Assembly: GCA_030762935.1 (NCBI GenBank) | Contig: CM060900.1 | Coordinates: 290,858,736 to 290,922,735 of the forward strand | DNA from: Hymenopus coronatus | Taxonomy: Eukaryota; Arthropoda; Insecta; Mantodea; Hymenopodidae | Direction of reading: 5' to 3' | Length of the DNA stretch: 64,000 nt | In this document: piece by piece, positions 47,130-58,145 of the stretch | How positions within the stretch are numbered: position 1 is the first letter of the stretch | Layout: each line of letters opens with the position of its first letter | The notes under the pieces: generated by a model | What the model saw: only the letters and a program-made list of their open reading frames with translations | Told to the model about the DNA's origin: nothing | Database searches by the model: none | Made by a program: the position numbers and the translations under genes

Positions 47130-47905
47130 TGTAAACCATTTAGTTCACCGTTTGCTCTGACCTTAACAATATACTTATGTCACGTGGGGCTTTGGTCCAA
47201 TACCATACCTAAGTAGGCCACTCCTGACACCCAAACCTTCGCCTTGGAACTAAGCGTTTAGAGAGATTTTTTGCCTTTCCGGAGGATTAATCTTTAGGTG
47301 AATACTATTGTTTGCGTCTGCCTCACATTTACTTTAATTCCCCATTTTTATGAACGACGCTTACAGTATGTTTAATGGTTTTGCAGGAGTAAATACAAAA
47401 TTCGCTGCTAAGTGGAATGTGTCACTATGACAGTGCCATCTGTGTATATGTATTTGTTCGATCTTATGCATAAGTTAAATAGTGTAGGCCCCACGACACT
47501 CCCTGTTGAAAACGTCCGTCTTAGGAATAATCCGTTATTAGGCAATGGCAGAGTCTGGGAATTGATATTGTTTAAGTTTCCTTATGTGCCCTGCGTGTCT
47601 TACTTTGTCAAAAGCGCGCTCAATGTCTAAATATAGGGCACCAGTTGATTTCTTCGTATTGAATTCCCTGATGATTTGTGTTGTTATTCTAAGCAAATGT
47701 AGGGATGTAGGTTAAACGCCCTAAATCCGAAGTGTTAAGTTTTGAGATAATCTATTCTAGTACCTTACTTATAGTGTTCAACAGGCTAATTGGCCTGTAA
47801 TTGAGGAATAGTGCTAGATCATTATTGGTCATAGGAAATAAAAGTATTTTTACTTCTTTTCCAGATAGGAAATCTTTTCGAGAGGTCAGGCAACGACGGG
47901 GAATA
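47130..47905 (-). mobile_element. Second Jockey family, copy 1: RT relic
   Basis: On the - strand the sequence gives NRPISLLNTISKVLE (the RPISLL RT motif), LDIERAFDKVRHAG (RT motif A, with the catalytic Asp), GVSWGPTLFNLC (motif B region) and YTDGTVIVTH at 47435-47446, where the expected YADDT has become YTDGT. Frames shift between these. It differs from family 1, which uses DLEKAYDT. No endonuclease was found. Confidence 0.76.
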
Positions 47906-48235
47906 CTCTGTCAAGTGTTAGGGTGCCATACCGTGATAATACCCAATAACAACCCTTCCACCGTTGAGAATATAGGTGTGGAATTGCAGCAGTGCCCATT
48001 GTCTACCTGCGGATTCAAGGAGTAGATTGTAACGGCTGGCCATATTGGCACTTGGCGGGCGTATGTACAGAACCAGGACATAAACATGACGAAAACCCTG
48101 ATTATGCTCTTGGTAATAGAAGTTGTGGAAAGATAGGAAACTTAAGATGCTTGTGTCTGGATTGAGACACAGTCGTGTTCTGTGGTATTCCTTTTGCCCT
48201 ATAACAGAAGACATAGTCATTGTTGTATATATTAC
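47906..48235. other. Unassigned stretch between two Jockey copies
   Basis: A 100-codon - strand open frame (47918-48220) has no recognised motif; the phrase LYIRPPSAN is not in an endonuclease context. No other repeat match seen. Confidence 0.4.
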
Positions 48236-50084
48236 GTAGTAATGCTAATGTTTATAATTTTTATGGAATGTTGCTGAAAATGTCCTGAGCAAAAGGATGA
48301 AGCCATTAATATGATTAATAAATTAATTAATAATTAGCTACAATATAAGATGTCCTTCCCTTGTAGACGTGGCGTCGCTTTACTCTCTGTGCTTCCTGTT
48401 CAGATTAATGAGCGTTATTTTTATATTGTTGGTTGTAATAGAAAATGTTTCTATACTACATAAATTTAATTTTGAAGGTACTTCTTATTGCAGTTTGGTT
48501 AGGCGCCTAAGCTCTGTCAATATCTCAACCTACAAGGGCATTCCATTGGTCATTTCCTACTCCTTATCAATTTGTGTCCCTCCCCCCGAGGCCGATTGGA
48601 CTAAGAAATGAAGGATCTTGATGGCTATCAAATTTCACTTACTGCGAACATAGTCATGGGCAATTCTTGTATCGGATTTTTTTTTTATGAATCTAGTTAT
48701 TCTTGAATATGTGTTTCAGGTTCTCGTTCTATCACACAGGGAGAATGGTCTTTTGTATTCATTTTCGCCAGTTTCGTATTCGCCTACTTCTCGAATTAGG
48801 TAATTTCTGTTGATCTATTTGCGTTTGTATAGATTAGACATTTAATGAATTGTTCAATTGAATGAAACATTAGTTCCTCACGTAGGAGATAGGACAATGC
48901 CAAGGGGGCATTTTGCCAGTTATTTGTATTGTTCTGTTCTAGAGTGTCTGTAGCTTATCTATGTGCACGTTTGCAGCATGACGCCATACGGGGGTGTGTA
49001 TATACTGATTGATCTTAGTAGTTTTTGTGGAGAATACGTCCCGTATTAATTTTAGTTGGCTATTAATATTTATAATAGGTATAGCCTCTTTAGTTGACCT
49101 TTGCTTTGACTCTGACCTTAGCTAAATGCTTATTCCTGGTGAAGCCTTGGATCATGACCTGACCTAAAAAGGTCACCTGGTTTCTCCTCCCACTCGCTTC
49201 TCCTTAGTAACCGAAGCGAAGCCTGAAGAGCATTTTGCTCTTACGGTGGAGTGTTTTTTAGTAAAGACTATTGCATGGCCGCGCCGTGGACGAGTTGGTT
49301 GACCACTCGCCTCTCACTAATGGCGGCCCGGTTTCGATCCCAAGCGAAAGCATGTTGCATTTGTGGTGGACAAAGCGGCGTAGGGGCTCTCCAATTTCCG
49401 CCACCATCACATTCCATCGGCGTTCTGTCTTCATTGCATATATCATCCGTGTCATCGCCTGCAGTTGCCATATAGTAAAAGCGGGCGTTAACACTTTAAA
49501 ACATAAAAGAATATTGCTTGCGGCATTCTCGCATTTATCTTACTTCTCCAGTTTGTCAACCACGGTTCCAGTGTAATGACTGCATTTTTCAGACGTTAAT
49601 GCAAAATCAGAATGGATTAAGTCACTGTCGCAGTATCGTCTGCGTATATGTATTTGTTATCTTACCAGCTCCGGCATATCATTTATGTATAAGTTAAATT
49701 ACTGTAAGCTCCACGAGACTTCTGTGTGCGACTGCGGCCTTTATTTGTATGGTGCTTGAATCTGCCGAGGTGCGAAAACATCGATCGCAGAGGTAGTCCC
49801 TAATTAGGGAAATTGCTGTGCCTGGGAATTGATATTGTTTGCGCTTTCTGAGGAGCCCTGCGTATCATACTTCGTCAAAAGCGCGCTTAATGTATAAATA
49901 GTCTGTTGCTTTTTTCGTACTTAATCCAATAGTAAATTGTCCCGTCATTCTAAGACATTTTACGGTGGCAGAGTGTTGTGCTTCAAACCCGAAATGTTCG
50001 AGTATTCGTGTGTTTTGGTTCTTTATGTGTGAGTTTATAACTCTATAATCACTCATTGTAATACTTTACGCATAGTGTTCACTA
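48236..50084 (-). mobile_element. Second Jockey family, copy 2: RT and C-terminal region, with SINE1
   Basis: The piece 49865-50056 has LEHFGFEAQHSATVKCLRM, FTIGLSTKKATDYLYIKRAF and DEV (motif A region, ..GFR..HST...Q..R and DI.RAFD.V in relatives). FPGTAISLIRDYLCDRCF follows, and the motif C box YADDTATVT is intact at 49635-49646. SINE1 splits it at 49277-49505. Further 3', near 48900-49060, YTPVWRHAANVHIDKLQTL is the C-terminal region of Jockey-type ORF2 (P.W..A...H...LQ..QN). It ends near 48236. At 50085 half of a SINE2 begins. Confidence 0.76.
49277..49505 (+). repeat. SINE1, full-length copy
   Basis: GGCCGCGCCGTGGACGAGTT head, GGTTTCGATCCCAAGCGA near the B box, and 3' region CGCCTGCAGTTGCC...AGTAAAAGCGGGCGTTAACA. 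Inserted in the thumb region of the second Jockey copy. Flanks TATTGCA and TATTGCT could be remnants of a target-site duplication. Confidence 0.85.
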
Positions 50085-50295
50085 GCTTAATTTTGCTCAG
50101 AGGTCTCTCTATCAGGCTTAAGGTTCTTTTATGTGACGTAAATCTACGACACGGGACCCATGACTTTATTGCCCTTCTAAGGGAAGCCATGCTAAGGACT
50201 TTTACGCCCGAAAAAATCCATTGTCTTCCGCCGGGTATGAACGCGCGACCCTGGGTAAATGGGGTTAGCATGGTAACCACTACACAACGGAGCGG
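50085..50295 (-). repeat. SINE2, 5' half (tRNA head and front of body)
   Basis: On the - strand from about 50295: tRNA-like head with GGTCGCGCGTTCATACCCGG at the B box position, then TTTTTTCGGGCGTAAAAGTC, TACGTCACATAAAAGAACC, ending at GCTTAATTTTGCTCAGA (read on +) at 50085-50101. The remaining part of the SINE is missing here but is found at 51716-51808. Confidence 0.82.
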
Positions 50296-51715
50296 GAAGA
50301 GGAACCCTTGAAATTCAACCTGAGCCTTAACTGGAAGAAACTCAAGCGAACAATTATCTGAGCTATTCACTTGAGCAAAAACATGCCAAAAGAGTTAGCC
50401 TTGTCAAACGTATCAACTACAGCGCCTACCGTTGTTTTTAGACCGGCGATTGGCATATGGGCTTTTTTCTGTCTACACGACTTAACTTATCCCATACGAT
50501 AGAGGAAAGTGTGTGGTGATTAAAAGAGGCGACAAATTTGTTCCATGATGACCTCTTGCCAACCTGAATAATTTGTCTGGATTCGGCACGCAGGTTTTAA
50601 TATAGAATCAGATTATCCAGAGTAGCGCGACGGTGGAAAACTCTAAGTGCATGTCTAAGAGTATGAATGGCATTCCGGCATTGTTGTCCACCATGGGACA
50701 GGACAGCGACGGGAATTTTTAGTAGACCGCAGAATCGAAAGTTCAGCAGCAGAAATAGTTGTCTTGGTGAGGTTTTGGACTAAGAGGTCTACAGAGTCAT
50801 ACATGATGTAGTGAAAAACGGCCAAGCTGGAAAAAGGATTCAGTTGGCCCGTTCTAAGCGCCACCTAGGTAAACGGGTGGAACATACATCCTGTGCCAAC
50901 AGAAAATAAGAATAGGAAAGTGGTCACTAGAATGCAAGTCAGAGATTATGTACCATTGTAAGGAAACTTCCAGCTCTGGAGAACAAACTGCTATATCAAT
51001 TTTAGAAAAACTATTGAAGGCGTCAGAAAGAAATGTAGACTCTCCGGTGTTCAGGAGAGATAGATTAATGCAAACAAAAAAGTTGGCGATCAATTGACTC
51101 CTCGCACAAGACTAAGGGGAGGCCAAAGCGGGTAGTGGGTATTCACGTCCCCTACCAACAGAAGAGGTGTCGGAAACTCGTAGACGAGGTATTCTAAATC
51201 AATGCGCGAGAGGTCAGCAGATGGAGGAATATATATACTGCAAATGGTGAAACTAATAGGGGGTAGCGTAATCCTTAGAGCAATGGACTTATATCAGATT
51301 GAATGGGTTCAAATTCAGTGAAGATTTCAGCTCTGACAAAATATCATCCCTTTGTGCAGGAACTCCGTCCGCTGGTGATACATCACACTGCCAAAAGAGT
51401 ACTGCCTGATGGTAAGGTTGTTTTGGGGACGGAGTTTGGTCTTTTGCAAATATACGACCCAGGGTAGATGCTGGTGGAGACACACATCAAGCTCTGGTCG
51501 GCGTAATCTAATTCCGCGTAGGTTCCACTGAAGGTTAGCCATGTCCATTGGTATGGAATAAGATTTAAATGGAAAGGCGGGCGTTTCTGCAGATTCGGAT
51601 ATACCGGTCGGCTTAGTTTATTTTTCTTGGCCGTCGGACTTAACACTTTTTTCAAGAGCAGGATGCTGCCGCTCTCGCACTGGCCATCTGGCAGTGAGGG
51701 CAGAAAAATAAAAAT
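50296..51715 (-). mobile_element. LINE family 1 copy G: gag end, endonuclease, linker
   Basis: The gag end is at 51600-51715. The endonuclease is at 50854-51548: MDMANLQWNLRGIRLRRPEL, VVYLQKTKLRPQNNL, then IANFFVCINLSLLNTGEST and WYIISDLHSSDHFPI. The linker is at 50655-50864 (LTKTTISAAELSILRSTKNS). The RT N-terminal end is near 50296-50400. RT, RNase H and the 3' end are absent. Both ends are bounded by halves of one SINE2. Confidence 0.8.
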
Positions 51716-51808
51716 GTAAATGGCGTGTTATTTATGGACGCTCTTTAACTGCTGTTCTCAGCATCCCAATCTATACTGGGCGTGAAAGACCGCTTAATTT
51801 TGCTCAGA
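51716..51808 (-). repeat. SINE2, 3' half
   Basis: GGCGTGTTATTTATGGACGC, then AGCATCCCAATC and TGGGCGTGAAAGACCGCTTA through to GCTTAATTTTGCTCAGA at 51792-51808. It ends in the same 17 bases with which the other half begins at 50085-50101. The tRNA head and front body are missing. Confidence 0.82.
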
Positions 51809-52149
51809 TGCACTACTGCTCTGTGCGGTTTGATTTAGCAACGGAAGAAGGTGTTCCAGTACACGGACACACTATGATACTCATCAGAAGTGACATTTGT
51901 GCTGATGCTGCCCTCTTACAATTTGACCTCCATCAGTCGCTGTAAGGATTACGCTGCCAGATGTACCATTTGTAGTATTTATCTGCTTCCCTCTAATGAC
52001 CTCTCGCGCACCGAGTTAGACCTCATTTCCCAGGAACCAACATCGTTTCTGTTGGTGGGAGACGTGAATGCCTACCATCCACGTTGGGCCTCACCTTGGG
52101 CTTGCGCGGAGGTAACGGACTCGAGTACTCGCCGATTTCTTTGACACTA

Positions 52150-52153
<4 letters not shown>

Positions 52154-52188
<35 letters not shown>

Positions 52189-52198
52189 CTCTCCCTCT
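52154..52198. repeat. (CT)n microsatellite inside an endonuclease ORF
   Basis: About 16 perfect CT units (52154-52185), then imperfect ones. The surrounding codons (..N-L-S-L..W-N-T-G-E-P) match TLSLLNAGEP of copy A, so the repeat has grown out of the Leu-Ser-Leu codons. Confidence 0.9.
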
Positions 52199-53163
52199 GG
52201 AATACCGGAGAGCCTACATTTCTTTCTAACGCCTTCAATGGTATTTCACACCTGGATATAGTGGTTTGTTCTCCACAGTTGGCAGTTTCCTTACAATGGA
52301 ATGTTATCTCTGTTGTGCATTCTAGCAATGAATTTCCAGGTTTTATTAGTCTCGTAGCCCAAGATATACGCTCTGCGCGTTTACCTAGATGGCGCTTTGA
52401 CAGGGCAAACTAAAACCTTGATTCCAGCCTGGCCGTTTTTAACTACAACGAGCAATACTCTGTGACCTTCTTAGTCAAACACCTCACAGACACTACCATT
52501 TCTGCTGCCATGCTTTCTATTCTGTGATCAATTGGAAAGCCCCGTCGTGTTCCTATCCCATAGTGGACAGCTGACTGCCGGAATGCTATTCGTGCACGCA
52601 GACGTGATCTCAAGGTCCAACGTCGTCCTACACTAGATAATGTAATTCAATACAAAAAACTGCGTGCCAAATATAGGCAAATTATTAAGGATTACTAAAA
52701 GACATCTTGGAGAAATTTGTAGCATGTTTTAACCGACATACACCGGCCTGTGTTGAATGGGATAAGTTACGGCCTGTGGTCGGAAAAACTACCCAAATGC
52801 CAATCGCAGATCAAAAACAGCTATAGGTGCTCTAGTCGATTTTTTGGACGTGGCTAACACTCCTATCAATGCTTTCGCTCAAGTGTCTATCTCGGATACT
52901 CGCCTGAGTTCCTTCCTGTCAAGGCTCAGGTGGAATCTCAAGACCCTTTCGTTCTGGTAACTGGGAAGGCTACAATTGCCTTTTCAACACGGCGGAGCTA
53001 GACCGTACACTTTCTCCCTCGCCAAACTCTGCACCCGATCAAGATGTGGTCCACGTCGAAATGTTGTAACATCTCTCTCATGAGAGTAATACTTTCCTAC
53101 TCCAAGTCGAAATCATATCTGGGTTGAGGCCAGTTGTCCAAGTAAGCCACGATCATTCTAGTT

Positions 53164-53499
53164 TTGACACCTGCAAAGGACCGTCACCTTCCTTCCAGCT
53201 ATGGCCCTATATCCCTCAACAGGTATGTCTGCAAATTGATGGAACGCATGATAAATGGGCGGTTGATGTGGTTTGAAACTCACAAATGTTTCACCAACAC
53301 CCAGTGCGGTTTTCGCCGACGTCGCTCAGCAGTTGACAATCTTATATCGTTGTCGACGCAGTTCATGGACGGATTTCTTAGGTACTGTCAAACAGTTGGA
53401 ATATTCTTTGACCTAGAGAAGGCTTATGATACGTGTTATCGAGCAGGGATCTTATGTTCTCTCCTCAGCTGGGATCTAAATGGACGCATACCGCGTTAA
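53164..53499 (+). pseudogene. Reverse transcriptase N-terminal and palm fragment of LINE copy N
   Basis: 111 open codons: KDRHLPSSYGPISLNRYVCK (the SYRPISL motif), MERMINGRLMWFETHKCFTN, TQCGFRRRRSAVDNLISL and FFDLEKAYDTCYRAGIL (motif A with catalytic Asp in AYDT). The frame ends after LNGRIPR. Motif C lies in another frame at 53648 as FIDD, with both catalytic Asp present. It would act in target-primed reverse transcription if intact; it is not. Confidence 0.85.
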
Positions 53500-53732
53500 C
53501 TCAGGAGTGAGGTTCGGCTCGGTTTTTTCTAAACTTTTCATTCCAGAGAACGGTGTTTAACATGGTTCGGTTCTGAGAGGGACGCTGTATGCTACAGCGA
53601 TGAACTCTATATCTCAATGCCTTCTCCCAGCTGTCTCGTCCTGATTATTCATAGACGACTTTAACATCTTTTGCACATCTCAGTGTACGCCGTTTTTGGA
53701 ACACCGTCTCCAGCGGTGTTTAGACAATTTCT

Positions 53733-54356
53733 ATGATTGGATTTTCAAAAACGGCTTTCGTTTCTCAAATGAGAAGACAGTCTGAGTTAACTTCGGGTGC
53801 CGTAGTTGGAGAATGGCACCCATTCCTCACCTTGGTTCAGATTTACTTCCCTTCGCCGATCAGGCGAGATTCTTGGGGGTTGGTATTCGATCGGAAACTT
53901 TGTTGCCCACCACATATAACACAGCTTAAAGCGCAGTTCAACCGTTCTTTGAATATTTTACAGATACTAAGTGACAAACCTTTGGGAGCAGATCGAACAG
54001 TGCTGCTCGGTCTATATTGTGTGCTGATTCGATCCAAGTTAGACCATGGTTGCATTGTCTATTCCTCAGCACGCCAATCAGTGCTGAGAAGATTAGACAC
54101 GGTCCATGATCAGTGCAGCCGTGTGGCTCTCCGGACGTTTCCAACGAGCCCAGTTGTTTGCCTCAATGCCGAATCGGCACAACCACCTCTGAGATGTCGG
54201 TATGATATCCTCCTAGGTAATTATGGTTGTGGGTTTAACTGCATGCTTTCGCATCCTACTTTTAGGCCTTTTACATATAATGAGCTGGACGAACGTTATC
54301 GCAACCTGTCGCTTAGTCCAAGGCCTGCAGGTTTTCTTTTTCGTGAGCCATTTTAG
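53733..54356 (+). pseudogene. RT thumb/connection of LINE copy N, longest LINE frame in the window
   Basis: 207 open codons: WGLVFDRKLCCPPHITQLKA, NRSLNILQILSDKPLGADRT, VLLGLYCVLIRSKLDHGCIV, YSSARQSVLRRLDTVHDQCS, VVCLNAESAQPPLRCRYDIL and YRNLSLSPRPAGFLFREPF. All are conserved in the other copies. This segment links RT to RNase H. That it remains open over 600 bp suggests copy N is among the younger ones, though RT motif A, motif C and RNase H are in other frames. Confidence 0.83.
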
Positions 54357-54539
54357 AAGCTGATCATCAAAATACCTAGTATGTTTTCCAGGGTGGAGAG
54401 TGTACACCTACCCTGGTTCCGTGCTACATCCTACGTCGACCTCGGGATGACGGCATGCGGAAAATCTACGCTGTCCGTGCCTTGTATCCATACTGTTCTT
54501 TTAGAGTTTTTTGTTTTTTTTGTTTTTTTTTTTTTTTTC

Positions 54540-54990
54540 TCATTACAATGACTGAATTAGTATATACACCGATGGAAGTAAGTGCACCGATGGTTTATGA
54601 TGTGGCTTTGTTATTAGAACCGAAACCTATAATTTCGGTTAACCCAGTAGCACATCCGCTTATACTGCCATATACGGAGCCGTTCTGAATATACGCCGTC
54701 GAAACTTAGCTGACTGCCTTATTATGAGTGATTCCCTTAGTGCCTTTCAGGGCATCCGTACAGTCACTATCCCATCCTATAGGGCATTCAGGATACGCTC
54801 CATATTTTGCGCGCTTCTGGCGTTAATGTGGATAGTGCCTAGATTTCTGGACACGTTGAGTTGTCGGGGAACAAATTGGCGGATTTGGCAGTAAAGATGG
54901 CAACTACAAAACCCATTGTTTCCGTTAATTCTGTAACGCCTGAAGACTTTCGACTTTTCGTGCGCTGAGCAGTGGTATCACACTGACATA
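54540..54990 (+). pseudogene. RNase H region of LINE copy N
   Basis: Broken frames give YTPMEVSAPMVYDVALLLEP (where YTDGSK is expected), then YTEPF, DCLIMSDSLSAFQGIRTVTI-like (across a frame change; the MSDSLSA motif carries an active-site Asp) and LDTLSCRGTNWRIWQ (position of HVGIPGNE.AD). Several active-site residues are changed. A T-rich run precedes it at 54523-54538. Confidence 0.68.
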
Positions 54991-55673
54991 CACAGTGGTC
55001 AGCTCTACGCGGAAGCAAGCTTAGGGAGGTAAAGGACCTCCCTAACAACTGGGTAACCTCCTCTCGTCCATCCCGCCGGGAGGAGGTAATATTGGCTCGA
55101 CTACGACCTGGTCACTATATGTTTACCTGCAGCTACCTTTTTAAACGAGAACTGCTCCTGTCTGTGCACTCTGTGGGAAGGCACAGTCCGTCCCTTATGT
55201 GTTTTAGAGTGTGGTCACTTGGAATACATTCGATCAACTCTGAAAATGCTCTTGCCGAAGTCGTGGTTGATAATCAGAGAACAGTAGAACTGGTTTTTAA
55301 ATGTTTAGCACAAGTTTCTTTTGCCCTGAGATTTTGGTCTGTGGTATCCCTAAGGCGTGATAATGGAGCGGATTTATTACTTTTAAACAACTTATTTTTA
55401 ATCTCTAAGTTTCAATTGTTACAAGTGTCATTTCTCGACGCCTTCGACTTGTGTTTTCTCCCGGTTTAGTTCTTTTTATACCATAGTATCTTTGCCGGCT
55501 CTAGTTTCACGGCCGGACAGTTGTTTTATCTTGGTGTTACTTTTTTATGCTAGATTTCATCTCGTGTTTTAGCTGTTTTAATTGCGATACCTTTTAGCAT
55601 GATTTTATCTTAGATCTTTTAACTCCACTGTTTTATATTAAGGGCGATGTTTTGCGCCCCTATCGTCATCATT

Positions 55674-56944
55674 TACACCCTCTCGGAGATTCACTACAGC
55701 ATACCTGGATCTGGCTATCGATGCAGTCCAAATATTCTGGAGGCCGTTAAATATTCCTCATTTAGGAGAGTTAACGCTGAAAGAAGATGTTTACCGTAAA
55801 TGATATTGTTCGAGACGACCAAAAAAAATAGTGAACTACATCAAATAAGTAGAGAAGCAATCCTCTTAAGAATTACAAAATAAATAAGTAATAGTCTATT
55901 AAACTGGGTGAGATGCTGTTCTACAGCTCTTATGGAGCAACCGCCATCGCTTTCTATACAACATTTGTCCCATTAAAATCGTCCTTATCACTCGACTTTT
56001 TGGACTCCATTTTCCGAAAATATGTTAGTTGTCTTGTAGTATGGTATCCTATGATTTCCATCAAGTCCTACATGCAGGTGCCCAAAGTGGTTAACCAAGC
56101 TGCATTCTATTATTCACAATGGGCTGAAAATAAACTAAGGGTAGCTTTAAACATGTTGAGTAATACATAATTTATATTATATCATTTTATAACCCCTACC
56201 TTACAATTATGCCATATTTTTACCACACGATTTACACAGTGCAGATTTGTACCTCAGGGCATGAGGGACAGGTAGAGGTGGTTTATTATAGAAGTGTAAG
56301 ATAGTTCATTGGATCCTATACATACAAAGTGTTATCTAGATAAGCCAAAGAATGTTGGCCTTTATATTGAGGGTTGAAAATACGGATTAAATATAAGATA
56401 ACTTATCATTTGTGTCATTTCTGAAATCCAAAGGCAAATTTATATTGCCAAAATCATACCAAAAATATTAATTTATAAAACTTCAATAAAATATTCACTC
56501 CTCTAGTCCGAATATGAAATTCGTGACATGATTATGAAATGTGATAAGGAACTCAATTTTGAAAATTTGGGAAAGATTCACACCCAGCTTGTGACCATCT
56601 TGATGAATAGCGCCTTCTAATGGTGATGGTAACATTACAATTGCTAGAGTGACCTTTGAAATGGTCCCTTGCACACACAAAATTAATACAGATGTGTCAT
56701 ATATTCCTTTGAATGTTAATGTCACACCCTTGACTATGAAGCAGTAGAACTTAGATTCTCTAGAAATAAATTAAATGTGGTGTGAATTAGTACAATATCA
56801 GCAATGTTGGTTTAACTGCAGAAAATATTACTGGCAGGTGTAAATATTTTATGCTTTACACCACAGTTTACAGAGCTTAATAAACATCATTTCTTAACGT
56901 TAGAAACCTTATATCCGATATTTAATAGAAGATTCATTTTTCAG
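55674..56944. other. Intron end, no repeats recognised
   Basis: AT-rich unique-looking sequence leading to the acceptor TTTTTCAG at 56937-56944. No open frame with a known domain and no shared repeat were seen. Confidence 0.5.
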
Positions 56945-57098
56945 TGATGGTTCTCAATGTGGAGGTATTCAATTGCCAGTAGATCCCCTAAATGATGCCT
57001 CTGACTGGAGATGCAATAAATGTCCTGTAAGTTTATCATCTGATCAAGTGAAAGATCTTACAAACAGAATTGGTGAGGATATTGATATTATTCAGGCA
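56945..57098 (+). CDS. SmydA-like SET-domain protein, following exon
   Basis: A 154-bp exon between a strong polypyrimidine acceptor (CATTTTTCAG) and a perfect donor (GTAAGTAT at 57099). Its first T completes an Asp codon begun by the exon ending at 15727. It then reads DGSQCGGIQLPVDPLNDASD, WRCNKCPVSLSSDQVKDL and TNRIGEDIDIIQA. SmydA proteins show C-G-G..LP..PL......W.C..C after the post-SET cluster, then helices that start the C-terminal domain, and this exon fits that order. The C-x-x-C pair (W-R-C-N-K-C) may bind zinc. The frame is intact. The 3' exons, expected to encode the helical C-terminal domain, were not found up to 64000. The paralogue (SmydA-8/msta-like) is a guess. Confidence 0.85.
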
Positions 57099-57256
57099 GT
57101 AAGTATTTATTTTTCTGTTCTATTCTTTCTTTTTCAGCATTTAAAAGTATTAAAAGTTTATGTATATAACAGAAAAGTATTTATGATTTGCAAGCTAACT
57201 GGCATATTTGTTTAATTTCTATGACATTTTAAGGTATCTATCCAAATAACGAATTA

Positions 57257-57312
<56 letters not shown>

Positions 57313-57320
57313 AATAATAT
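57257..57320. repeat. (ATT)n microsatellite
   Basis: About 16 TTA/ATT units followed by imperfect AAT/ATA runs, 160 bp after the exon donor. Confidence 0.92.
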
Positions 57321-57439
57321 AATAATTTTATAACACTTATTCTTATTACTATTACTGTTAATATTATTGTTATTGTTTTGTTATTATTATTGTTATTCTT
57401 GTGGTTGTGATTGTGTGTGTGATAGTGACTGCGATTATT

Positions 57440-58145
<706 letters not shown>

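Larger units (their letters stand above)
51809..55673 (+). mobile_element. LINE family 1 copy N: nearly complete ORF2, sense to host gene
   Basis: Lacks 5'UTR and gag. The endonuclease spans 51809-52410 (FLLVGDVNAYHPRWASPWAC, VSLQWNVISVVHSSNEF), with a CT microsatellite grown inside it at 52154-52198. The linker spans 52420-52800 and RT 52800-53720 (NTQCGFRRRRSAVDNLISLS, FFDLEKAYDTCYRAGILCS, FIDDFNIFC at 53648-53659). The thumb is the long open frame 53733-54356. RNase H spans 54540-54990. The C-terminus spans 55000-55470 (RPSRREEVILARLRPGHYMF). The 3'UTR ends near 55673 in CGTCATCAT, the short triplet tail. Stops and frameshifts separate the pieces. It is the best template for the protein order of family 1. 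Confidence 0.85.
15728..56944 (+). other. 41.2-kb intron of the SmydA-like gene, filled with transposable elements
   Basis: The donor GTAAGT at 15728 and the acceptor TTTTTCAG at 56937-56944 bound this intron. Phases fit: two bases before and one base after join to one codon. I estimate that well over two thirds of it is recognisable transposon or SINE sequence (entries below). I saw no host exon inside, but a short exon could be missed by eye. Confidence 0.75.
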
